Positions 1 to 5,708 of a stretch of 6,774 bases of DNA are shown in pieces. This DNA comes from Candidatus Peribacteria bacterium (GTDB lineage Bacteria; Patescibacteriota; Gracilibacteria; UBA1369; LOWO2-01-FULL-3), in assembly GCA_943359415.1 (NCBI GenBank), contig CALRHQ010000046.1, positions 1-6,774 on the forward strand. The letters run 5' to 3'. The notes under the pieces are model-generated. The model made no database searches. It saw nothing but the letters and a program-made list of their open reading frames with translations, and was not told the DNA's origin. Within the stretch, counting starts at the first letter, position 1. Every line of letters begins with the position of its first letter. The translations under genes were made by a program, and so were the position numbers.

Positions 1-164
1 ATAAAGTAAAGATTATGGAAAATTTTTCCTTTAAATGTTTTCACAATACCATTTCGAAAATGCTCAAAATCAGACCTATCCTTAAAGGTCTTTTTTGAAG
101 CTTCGATTATAATATTTCTGGCGAGCTCCTGATTATCATCCAGATTTAAATTCGTAAAATCCAT
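1..164 (-). CDS. Partial gene, N-terminal 54 residues, function not recognised
   Basis: The reverse strand is open without a stop from an ATG at 164-162 to the left window edge, giving at least 54 residues (it begins MDFTNLNLDDNQELARNI). The fragment is mixed and charged, soluble-looking and probably helical at first, with no signal peptide, membrane segment or motif that I recognise. It lies head-to-head with the methyltransferase gene, 22 bp away, and the gap contains a well-placed TATAAT on this strand, which supports the ATG as the real start. No Shine-Dalgarno sequence precedes it. The rest of the gene is outside the window, so no function is proposed. Confidence rests on the open frame plus the promoter, not on homology. 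Confidence 0.6.
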   Translation of the reverse strand, partial: MDFTNLNLDDNQELARNIIIEASKKTFKDRSDFEHFRNGIVKTFKGKIFHNLYF

Positions 165-170
165 ACAAAA

Positions 171-182
171 CAATTATAATTG
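171..182. promoter_or_regulatory. Palindromic divergent promoter, overlapping -10 boxes on both strands
   Basis: CAATTATAATTG is a perfect 12-bp inverted repeat. It holds TATAAT at 175-180 on the plus strand and TATAAT at 178-173 on the minus strand, so the two -10 boxes overlap by four bases. Seven bases beyond each box falls at about 187 (the methyltransferase ATG) and about 166 (the minus gene's ATG starts at 164). Both transcripts would therefore be leaderless or nearly so, consistent with no Shine-Dalgarno sequence on either side. The -35 regions are weak: TTCGTA at 151-156 for plus, and nothing better than 3/6 for minus. Because the boxes overlap, the two directions should compete for polymerase. 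This is a prediction from consensus and geometry. Confidence 0.55.
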
Positions 183-186
183 ATAC

Positions 187-861
187 ATGCGAAAAACAAC
201 AGCAATTAGCTTACTAAAAAAAGTCATAAAAGACTATACTGAAATTTCTGAAGAATTCGACAAAACAAGAAAGAACAAATGGGAAGAATTTGATACATTT
301 TTGAAATATATAAAAGATAAAAACATTGTAGCGGACATAGGGTGTGGAAATGGCAGATTTTATGATTTTTTAAAAAAACATAGAACAACAAAGTATATAG
401 GAATAGATAACAACAAAAAACTGCTAGAGAAAGCCAAGGAACAAAAAGATGCAAAATTTATAAAAGGAGATTTGCTTAAAATTCCACTCAAAAAAGAAAG
501 CGTAAATGTAGTTCTAGAAATAGCATCACTCCACCATATTCCATCAGTAGAATTACGAGAAAAAGCAATAAAAGAAGTACACAGAATACTTAAGAATAAT
601 GGAATCTTCATAGTCAGTGTGTGGAATTTATTTCAACCAAAATACAAAAAATACATAAGAAAAGCCTTCCTTAAGTCGATTTTTACATTAGGAAAATACG
701 ACCCTAGAGACACATTTATTCCTTGGGCAAAAAAAACTGAAAGATATTATTATGCATTTAAGGAAAATGAACTTGAAAAATTGTTAGAAAAAAGTGGCTT
801 TGAAATACTGGAAAAAGAAAAAAATAATAATATATTATTTATATGCAGGAAGAAAAAATAA
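187..861 (+). CDS. Class I SAM-dependent methyltransferase, Trm9/ALKBH8-like
   Basis: Seen: a 224-residue single-domain Rossmann methyltransferase. SAM motif I is DIGCGNGR (50-57), the acidic end of strand 2 is GID (72-74), followed by GDLLKIPL (94-101), LHHI (115-118) and the post-motif HRILKNNG (132-139). The N-terminus (YxxxxxEFDKTRKxxW, 17-32), the segment LHHIPS...VWNLFQ (115-150) and the C-terminal RYYYAFKENELEKLLEKSGF (185-204) closely resemble the eukaryotic Trm9/ALKBH8 methyltransferase domain. That domain methylates carboxymethyluridine at tRNA wobble position 34. Inferred: a cytosolic tRNA or other RNA methyltransferase; a generic small-molecule methyltransferase is the alternative. 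The ATG lies six bases after a TATAAT, so the mRNA is probably leaderless. Its last 19 bases overlap the next gene, suggesting coupled expression. It is very rich in Lys and Asn codons, like its downstream neighbour. Confidence 0.85.
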   Translation: MRKTTAISLLKKVIKDYTEISEEFDKTRKNKWEEFDTFLKYIKDKNIVADIGCGNGRFYDFLKKHRTTKYIGIDNNKKLLEKAKEQKDAKFIKGDLLKIPLKKESVNVVLEIASLHHIPSVELREKAIKEVHRILKNNGIFIVSVWNLFQPKYKKYIRKAFLKSIFTLGKYDPRDTFIPWAKKTERYYYAFKENELEKLLEKSGFEILEKEKNNNILFICRKKK

Positions 862-1667
862 AAATTTTAGGAGTAAAATTCGACAACATAAACTTAGAAA
901 AAGCTGCAACAATAGCAATTAAATTGGCAAAAGGAAATTCACAAGAATATATAGCGACACCTAATCCTGAAATACTACTTCAAGCCATAAAAGATCCTAA
1001 ATTTCTAGAAATATTAAACAAATCTGCCTTAAATATACCGGACGGAACAGGGATTTTATGGGCAAGCAGTTATTTATCCAAAATAAAAAGCAATTCATCA
1101 AAAGCCACAAAAACACTTAAAGCATTTCAAACACTATTTATTGGCCTAATAAAGCCAAAATCAATAAGAAACATTTTAAAAGAAAGAGTTACTGGAGTAG
1201 ATTTAATGCTGGAAATTTGCAAAAAATCAGTTAATGAAAATTTGAAAATATTTTTACTAGGATCAAGCGAAAAGATTGGAGAAAAAACAAAACAACACCT
1301 CGAAGAAAAATATCCAAATATAAAAATCGTTGGCAGATTAAGTAAAAGTCCAAAAGAAGAAGACGAAAAAGAAATAATAGAAAAAATAAATTTATCAAAC
1401 GCAGACATATTATTTATAGCATACGGAGCACCAAAACAGGAATTTTGGATAGCAAAAAATTTGAAAAAATTAACTTCAATAAAATTGGCCATCGGAGTAG
1501 GAGGAGCATTTGATATTATCTCAGGTACGAAAAAACGAGCCCCAATGATATTCAGGAAAGCAGGCCTGGAATGGCTAATAAGGCTTATACAAGAGCCAAA
1601 ACGCACAAAAAGAATCTGGAATGCTACAGTGAAATTTCCTTACGAAATAATTAAAAGAAAACAATAA
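843..1667 (+). CDS. WecG/TagA/CpsF family glycosyltransferase
   Basis: Members transfer a sugar, typically N-acetylmannosamine from its UDP form, onto undecaprenyl-PP-GlcNAc at the inner membrane face, an early step of teichoic acid, enterobacterial common antigen or capsule synthesis. Seen in 274 residues: TPN (39-41), IPDGTG (65-70) with the probable catalytic Asp67, ERVTGVD (114-120), IFLLGSSE (136-143), GAPKQE (195-200), GVGGAFD (218-224), KRAP (231-234), GLEWLIRL (241-248) and EPKR (251-254). The order and spacing match the family, and the basic C-terminal tail fits the membrane-associating appendage. Residues about 78-113 are an extra segment between the PDG and ERVTG motifs, where better-known relatives are much shorter. 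The exact acceptor and sugar cannot be read from sequence. The start overlaps the methyltransferase by 19 bases with no Shine-Dalgarno, but it places ILGVKFDNI at the expected N-terminus. The stop lies one base from the convergent neighbour's stop. Confidence 0.93.
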   Translation: MQEEKIKILGVKFDNINLEKAATIAIKLAKGNSQEYIATPNPEILLQAIKDPKFLEILNKSALNIPDGTGILWASSYLSKIKSNSSKATKTLKAFQTLFIGLIKPKSIRNILKERVTGVDLMLEICKKSVNENLKIFLLGSSEKIGEKTKQHLEEKYPNIKIVGRLSKSPKEEDEKEIIEKINLSNADILFIAYGAPKQEFWIAKNLKKLTSIKLAIGVGGAFDIISGTKKRAPMIFRKAGLEWLIRLIQEPKRTKRIWNATVKFPYEIIKRKQ

Positions 1668-1668
1668 A

Positions 1669-1947
1669 TTATTTTTTCTTAGTTACACTTTTCGCACCAT
1701 TCATCTTTTTATCTATAAACATTTCTATATAAGGACGAATTTTTTCAACGATAAATTCAATAGCCATAAGGGGTTGAGCTATTGTTGTATGAATTTTATC
1801 AACAGTAGTTTTTATTTCCTTACTAACATGCGAAAAATCACGCAGAATCAAAATTGCATAAAAAAGTGTAATACACAAAAATATAACAAGGACTAGAAAA
1901 CCTATAGCCAAAGACATATTTAAGATATCTGCAGAAGTTGCGAACAT
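1669..1947 (-). CDS. Small one-helix membrane protein, unknown function
   Basis: Seen: from the ATG at 1947-1945 the product has 92 residues. There is a short N-terminus, one strong membrane segment (about 11-35, MSLAIGFLVL...AILIL), then a charged, probably amphipathic helical stretch (about 36-82) and a Lys-rich tail. The layout recalls DUF948-like proteins with one helix and a coiled cytosolic part, but the match is too loose to name. The frame also allows a TTG start at 1995 that overlaps the end of gatB. I prefer the ATG because the extra 16 residues are hydrophobic and aromatic and would sit oddly ahead of the membrane helix. It is the last gene of the gatB operon, 40 bp after gatB. Its stop is separated by one base from the stop of the convergent glycosyltransferase gene. 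Confidence 0.7.
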   Translation of the reverse strand: MFATSADILNMSLAIGFLVLVIFLCITLFYAILILRDFSHVSKEIKTTVDKIHTTIAQPLMAIEFIVEKIRPYIEMFIDKKMNGAKSVTKKK

Positions 1948-1987
1948 AGGAAAATGGTTAAGAGGATAAAACCAAAATAATAATAGA

Positions 1988-3433
1988 TCAAACAATCAGC
2001 TTCTTCAAGACTTCATTTACCATTTGTGGATTTGCTTTGCCTTTAGATTTTTTCATTGCCTGTCCAACAAGGAAAGCCATCGCCTTATCCTTCCCAGCTT
2101 TAACATCAGCCACAGGTTCAGGATTTTCAACTATAACTTCATTGCAAACACGCTCTATTTCGGAAGTATCAGAAACTTGTTTTAGTCCTTTCTCTTCAAC
2201 AACTTGAGAAGGAGAAATTCCATTTTTATACATTTCATAAAACACTTCACCTTTCGCAGTATTATTTGAAATTACATTCGAATTAACAAGTTTTATAAGC
2301 TCTGCCATCATATCTGGAGAAATTTTTTGTAGACTTATATCAACCAAATCTTCCTTTAATTTCGCAATCAATATTGTAGTAATAAATGACGCCGCCTTCT
2401 TCGCATCCTCACAAAGTTCCACAACTCTTTCAAAATAAGCAGCCATAACAGGATCATCTGAAAGAATTCTCGCCTCATCTTCAGAAATTCCAAAATCTTC
2501 GGTATATTTTTTTCTCTTAACATTTGGCAATTCAGGCAAATTTTTCTTAATTTCAGAAACCATATCTTTATCAAGAACAAGAATAGGTAAATCAGGTTCA
2601 GGGAAATATCTGTAATCATCACTTTCCTCCTTATCTCTCATGAAATACGTCTCCTTCTTCTCGTCATTCCACCCCATTGTAACCGGAGATTTTACAGGAT
2701 TTCCCTCTTCCCAGAGAGCAATTTGCCTTTTGATTTCGTACTCAACCGCATTCTCAAGCATCTTAAAAGAATTCAAATTTTTTATTTCAGCACGAGGATA
2801 AAGCTTTGTCTCTCCTTTTGGTCTAACAGAAACACTCGCATCAAAACGCATCATCCCCTTTTCCATGTCCGCATCACTACTTCCAACATAACGAACAATT
2901 TTTTGGATTTCCCTAGCGTAAGCGCAGGCTTCTTGCGAATTATGCATATCAGGCTCAGAAACAATTTCCATCAAAGGAGTTCCAGCTCTATTAAAATCCA
3001 CCAAAGATCCATCTCTAACATGAGTCAATTTCCCAGCATCGTCTTCCAAGTGCAAACGAGTAATTCCAACTCTCACCTTTCTCACATTATTTTCAGAGTC
3101 ACGTACTTCAACCTCAATAAAGCCATTTTTAGAAATAGGTTCGTCATATTGAGAAATTTGAAATCCTTTTGGATTATCAGGATAAAAATAATTTTTTCTA
3201 TCAAATTTAGAATGAAGTTGAATTTCACAATTAAGCGCAAGCGCAGCCTTTACACCTTTTTTCACAGCTTCTTCATTCACTACAGGAAGTTGTCCGGGGA
3301 AACCCATACAAACAGGACACGCATTTACATTAGGTTCTTTAGTAAAAGAATCATTATCACATCCACAAAACATTTTAGTCTTTGTAGACATTTGCGCATG
3401 AATTTCCAATCCTATAACAGCTTCAAATTCCAT
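1988..3433 (-). CDS. gatB: Aspartyl/glutamyl-tRNA amidotransferase subunit B
   Basis: GatB is the kinase and tRNA-binding subunit of the GatCAB amidotransferase. The complex turns Glu-tRNA(Gln) or Asp-tRNA(Asn) into Gln-tRNA(Gln) or Asn-tRNA(Asn) in the cytosol, using ATP and ammonia from GatA. Seen: 481 residues, normal family length. The N-terminal GLEIHAQMSTKTKMFC signature (8-23) is followed by the zinc-type cysteines C23, C25, C39 and C42. Then come DRKNYFYPDNPKGFQISQYD (78-97), the family signature VDFNRAGTPLMEIVSEPD (145-162), the cradle segment RAEIKNLNSF (214-223) and YRYFPEPDLP (274-283). The C-terminal helical GatB/YqeY domain ends in FLVGQAMKKSKGKANPQMVN (454-473). Nothing is missing. 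gatA and gatC are not in the window. The ATG lies 9 bp after the stop of the kinase-like gene, with no Shine-Dalgarno sequence, so expression probably depends on the operon transcript. Confidence 0.97.
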   Translation of the reverse strand: MEFEAVIGLEIHAQMSTKTKMFCGCDNDSFTKEPNVNACPVCMGFPGQLPVVNEEAVKKGVKAALALNCEIQLHSKFDRKNYFYPDNPKGFQISQYDEPISKNGFIEVEVRDSENNVRKVRVGITRLHLEDDAGKLTHVRDGSLVDFNRAGTPLMEIVSEPDMHNSQEACAYAREIQKIVRYVGSSDADMEKGMMRFDASVSVRPKGETKLYPRAEIKNLNSFKMLENAVEYEIKRQIALWEEGNPVKSPVTMGWNDEKKETYFMRDKEESDDYRYFPEPDLPILVLDKDMVSEIKKNLPELPNVKRKKYTEDFGISEDEARILSDDPVMAAYFERVVELCEDAKKAASFITTILIAKLKEDLVDISLQKISPDMMAELIKLVNSNVISNNTAKGEVFYEMYKNGISPSQVVEEKGLKQVSDTSEIERVCNEVIVENPEPVADVKAGKDKAMAFLVGQAMKKSKGKANPQMVNEVLKKLIV

Positions 3434-3442
3434 ATAAATTGA

Positions 3443-3955
3443 TTAACGAACAAGATAATAAACAGATTTCTTCAAATCGGCAATAGAACCATTATTATCC
3501 AAAATATCATCAACCCTCGAAGGTTTTTTAATAAAAAATTCTTTTTTATCATTTTTACGATCTATCCAAACAACCTTATCTACAATTTTTCCAAATTTCT
3601 TTTCATCAAAATAAACAGCTTCAATAGCAATATTTTGCTTATCACCAGCCAAACATTCATCAAGAAGCATAGAGATTTTAGTGTAAACCAATGGATGAAT
3701 GAGCATATTTAATTTTTCAATATTCTTTATATTTTCCAAGGCAAGTTTTTTCAATTTCGTCCTGCAAACATTACCCTGCTTATTCAAGAATCTTTCTCCA
3801 AAGTTTTTACGCACCAAAATTTCGCCATCATTTCCAGACCTATAAAGCTGATGAACTATTTTATCCGCATAGATACAGGAAAAATCTTTTTCTTTTAACA
3901 TCTCCATCACTAGAGATTTACCACTCCCCTGCGCTCCTATAAGCCATATAATCAT
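3443..3955 (-). CDS. Dephospho-CoA kinase-like P-loop protein with reduced LID
   Basis: Seen in 170 residues: P-loop GAQGSGKS (7-14), YADKIVHQLY (29-38) with Asp31 where CoaE has its catalytic Asp, NFGERF...CRTKL (51-68), LNMLIHPLV (82-90) with the conserved His-Pro, and VDDILDNNG (148-156), which matches the conserved IDNNG near the CoaE C-terminus. CoaE phosphorylates dephospho-CoA in the last step of CoA synthesis and is usually about 200 residues. Here the stretch between WID (130-132) and the DNNG motif is roughly 20 residues shorter than in E. coli CoaE. The LID helices with their ATP-binding arginines are therefore largely absent. It could be a minimal CoaE, a kinase for another substrate, or an inactive relative, so no symbol is given. 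The start overlaps the upstream stop as ATGA. AGGGG lies seven bases before the ATG, one of the few Shine-Dalgarno-like sites here. Confidence 0.8.
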   Translation of the reverse strand: MIIWLIGAQGSGKSLVMEMLKEKDFSCIYADKIVHQLYRSGNDGEILVRKNFGERFLNKQGNVCRTKLKKLALENIKNIEKLNMLIHPLVYTKISMLLDECLAGDKQNIAIEAVYFDEKKFGKIVDKVVWIDRKNDKKEFFIKKPSRVDDILDNNGSIADLKKSVYYLVR

Positions 3956-4368
3956 AATTTTGCCCCTAAATCATTTAATGCTTTTTTGTAATTTTGCAAA
4001 GCCGCCCTAAGATATGTCTCGTCTATTTCAACCATTTCATGAGCTATAGAATTTCGAACCTTATGCGCAGACCAAACAGCATTAATATCAGAAAAAAGCT
4101 TTCCAGATCTCTTTAGTTTCTCCCCCAAGGATCCTTCATAGCCCTTTGTCTTCAAGGCATAGTCAAGCAACTTATCCGCATCCAAAATGGCATCTCTTGG
4201 ATGAGAATGGAACATATCTATAATTCTTATCCAATGAGATTTTATATACTGAAGCTCTTTAGGCGCAAATACAAAAGGCCTTTTCTTCAAGAAAATCAAA
4301 AAGAAAATAAACAAAAAAACAATGACAAGAAACAAAGTCATCATACCAAGAAAATTTTGTATAATCAT
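3952..4368 (-). CDS. Membrane-anchored protein with HEPN-like RX4H motif, unknown function
   Basis: Seen: 138 residues. An N-terminal hydrophobic helix (about 8-27) is followed by KKRP, so the rest is probably cytosolic by the positive-inside rule. The soluble part (about 38-138) looks all-helical: HWIRIIDMFHSHPRDAILDA (45-64), LLDYALKTKGYEG (67-79), KLKRSGKLFSDINAVWSAHK (84-103), then VRNSIAHE (104-111). The motif R105-N106-x3-H110 matches the RX4-6H signature of HEPN domains, which include RNases and nucleotidyltransferase partners. A short motif alone does not prove that fold or an activity. The gene overlaps both neighbours by ATGA (PH-domain gene upstream, kinase-like gene downstream), so the three are likely translationally coupled. 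I do not recognise a named family. A structural, non-enzymatic role is equally possible. Confidence 0.75.
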   Translation of the reverse strand: MIIQNFLGMMTLFLVIVFLFIFFLIFLKKRPFVFAPKELQYIKSHWIRIIDMFHSHPRDAILDADKLLDYALKTKGYEGSLGEKLKRSGKLFSDINAVWSAHKVRNSIAHEMVEIDETYLRAALQNYKKALNDLGAKL

Positions 4369-4961
4369 TTCTCTTTCTTAGGAATTTTTATTGTTTCATT
4401 ATGAACGTTATACGCAATCATATCGGACAACATCCCCTTTAACATTTGATGATCTCTAACGCTTCTATCGTAAACATATTTTTCTTGATACTTCATTATA
4501 CGCCTTTCAAGCTTTTTTGGAGCAGCAGCTTCTTCAAGAATAATAGAAATCTGAGAACCCATTTTATCAATTTGAATATCTCCGTAACTAAAAATAGTCT
4601 GAAGAAATCCACGAATAGAATAAGCGATACCTTCAATCATATGATATTCGATTCGTTTCGATGTGAAATCCAACAAACCATTTCTTTTCACTTCAACAAC
4701 TCCAGCATTAGTCAAAAGCCAAACATCAAAATACCAATCCAAAAAATGGTAGATCCATCCGAAAACTCCAATCATTCCCCAAATCATAAAAATAAAAAAC
4801 AATTTTGGAAAAACAAAATAGAGCCCCAATGGTACCAAAATACCGAAAGTTGAAACTTTGGCTGTAGTAACCTTTAGAACAATAGGATGTTTGTGAGCAA
4901 CATACAAAATTTTCTCACCATCATCCAAATATCGACCGAACAAATATTGCTTAAAATTCAT
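4365..4961 (-). CDS. PH-domain (YdbS/bPH2-like) membrane protein
   Basis: Seen: from the ATG at 4961-4959, 198 residues. A polar N-terminus with DDGEKILYVAHKHPIVL (13-29) leads into two adjacent membrane helices (about 36-53 and 54-74). Then comes a beta-rich stretch, DWYFDVWLLTNAGVVEVKRN (75-94) to IDKMGSQISIILEEA (131-145), typical of bacterial PH-like domains (bPH_2/YdbS type). A helical charged tail follows (150-198). These proteins sit in the membrane with the PH-like fold exposed; their biochemical role is mostly unknown. The frame extends to a GTG at 5000. I reject that start because its first base is the last G of an AGGAGG, leaving no spacing, and because a good promoter overlaps the extra codons. 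It is first in the five-gene operon, with the stop overlapping the next start as ATGA. Confidence 0.82.
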   Translation of the reverse strand: MNFKQYLFGRYLDDGEKILYVAHKHPIVLKVTTAKVSTFGILVPLGLYFVFPKLFFIFMIWGMIGVFGWIYHFLDWYFDVWLLTNAGVVEVKRNGLLDFTSKRIEYHMIEGIAYSIRGFLQTIFSYGDIQIDKMGSQISIILEEAAAPKKLERRIMKYQEKYVYDRSVRDHQMLKGMLSDMIAYNVHNETIKIPKKEK

Positions 4962-4983
4962 AGGAACAAAAATTACATATACA

Positions 4984-5013
4984 ATTATAAATCGCGACAC
5001 CTCCTATTGTAAA
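4984..5013 (-). promoter_or_regulatory. Sigma70-type promoter for the PH-gatB operon
   Basis: Reading the minus strand, TTTACA at 5013-5008 (5/6 match to TTGACA) is followed after 18 bp by TATAAT at 4989-4984 (perfect -10). Transcription should begin near 4977, leaving a leader of about 16 bases before the ATG at 4961, with no Shine-Dalgarno in it. An AGGAGG at 5005-5000 lies inside the spacer and would not be in the RNA. The sequence CAATTATAA seen at 4982-4990 also occurs in the left divergent promoter (171-179). Prediction from consensus only. Confidence 0.55.
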
Positions 5014-5027
5014 CACAAAGCAAAAAT

Positions 5028-5052
5028 TATAAGATGACATGGCCCATATAAA
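5028..5052 (+). promoter_or_regulatory. Candidate -10 elements for the signal peptidase gene
   Basis: Two -10-like boxes precede the plus-strand ATG at 5058. TATAAA at 5047-5052 would start RNA at about the ATG itself, giving a leaderless message as proposed for the gene at 187. TATAAG at 5028-5033 would start RNA near 5040, giving a leader of about 18 bases. Neither has a strong -35 at normal spacing; TTGTAA at 5007-5012, which overlaps the opposite promoter's -35, is the closest for the second. A promoter must lie in this 97-bp divergent gap, but which box is used is uncertain. Confidence 0.35.
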
Positions 5053-5057
5053 ACACA

Positions 5058-5708
5058 ATGAATAAAAAATTAAAAAATATTTTGCTTTGGACATTTGATT
5101 TAGCAATAAACCTTGGAATAATAGCAATCTTGGTTTTTGTTATACAAAAATGGCTAATAGCACCATTTGATATATCAGGAGCATCTATGTGTGACACATT
5201 TAATTTAATAGACGAGAAATGTGAGTCAGGATATGGTGAAAAAATAATAATAAATGAAGCTACATATTTATTTAATGATCCAATAAGAGGAGACGTTGTC
5301 GTATTTAAACCGCAAGAAAACGAAGATAAATATTTCATAAAAAGAGTTATAGGAGTTCCAGGAGAAACAGTACAAATAAAAAATGGTGAAGTTTATATAA
5401 CAGATAAAGAAAATAAAAATACAATAAAATTAAATGAAGAATATTTAAACGAAGAAAATAAAGGAAAAACAACAGCATATTTTAGTGATTTTGCTACATT
5501 CCAAGTACCGGAAGGCAGTTATTTTTTACTTGGAGATAACAGAAGAGAAAGCACTGACGGAAGAAGCTGTTTCATGCAATCGATAAACGAATCTTGCAAA
5601 AATTCTCCAGAAAAAGCATTCGTAAAAAAAGAATTCATAAGAGGAAAAGCATTTGTTGCATGGTGGCCTCTTAAAAACATACGATTCATAAAAATGCCTA
5701 CATATTAG
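5058..5708 (+). CDS. lepB: Signal peptidase I (Ser/Lys), cysteine-rich form
   Basis: It cleaves signal peptides from secreted proteins at the outer face of the cytoplasmic membrane. Seen in 216 residues: one N-terminal membrane anchor (about 10-33), then ISGASMCDTF (39-48) with nucleophile Ser43, RGDVVVFKP (77-85), YFIKRVIGVPGE (92-103) with general base Lys95, and FLLGDNRRESTDGRS (156-170), the S26 family box that usually reads GDNRxxSxDSR. Two departures stand out. The usual Pro after SMx is Asp46. Four cysteines (C45, C55, C171, C180) all lie in the exported domain, one next to the nucleophile and two in an insertion after the GDNR box, so disulfides are plausible. The gene diverges from the PH-gatB operon. 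Its TAG overlaps the stop of the convergent membrane-protein gene. No Shine-Dalgarno sequence precedes the ATG. Confidence 0.95.
   Translation: MNKKLKNILLWTFDLAINLGIIAILVFVIQKWLIAPFDISGASMCDTFNLIDEKCESGYGEKIIINEATYLFNDPIRGDVVVFKPQENEDKYFIKRVIGVPGETVQIKNGEVYITDKENKNTIKLNEEYLNEENKGKTTAYFSDFATFQVPEGSYFLLGDNRRESTDGRSCFMQSINESCKNSPEKAFVKKEFIRGKAFVAWWPLKNIRFIKMPTY

Noticed and set aside
73..96. GACCT...AGGTC hairpin followed by six T on the plus strand, like an intrinsic terminator
   Set aside because: The stem is only 5 bp, it lies inside the partial minus-strand coding region, and no plus-strand gene ends nearby in the window.
1127..1606. 159-residue minus-strand open frame inside the glycosyltransferase gene
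   Set aside because: It is the antisense shadow of the conserved WecG/TagA coding region. Its Phe/Ser-rich composition reflects Lys/Glu codons read backwards.
1948..1995. TTG start at 1995 giving a 108-residue form of the small membrane protein
   Set aside because: It is a rare start with no ribosome binding site. The added residues are aromatic and hydrophobic, and the internal ATG gives a normal one-helix protein.
2723..3442. 239-residue plus-strand open frame opposite gatB
   Set aside because: It is antisense to a complete, highly conserved gatB. The translation is low-complexity Phe/His/Arg/Ile-rich with no domain, as expected of a shadow frame.
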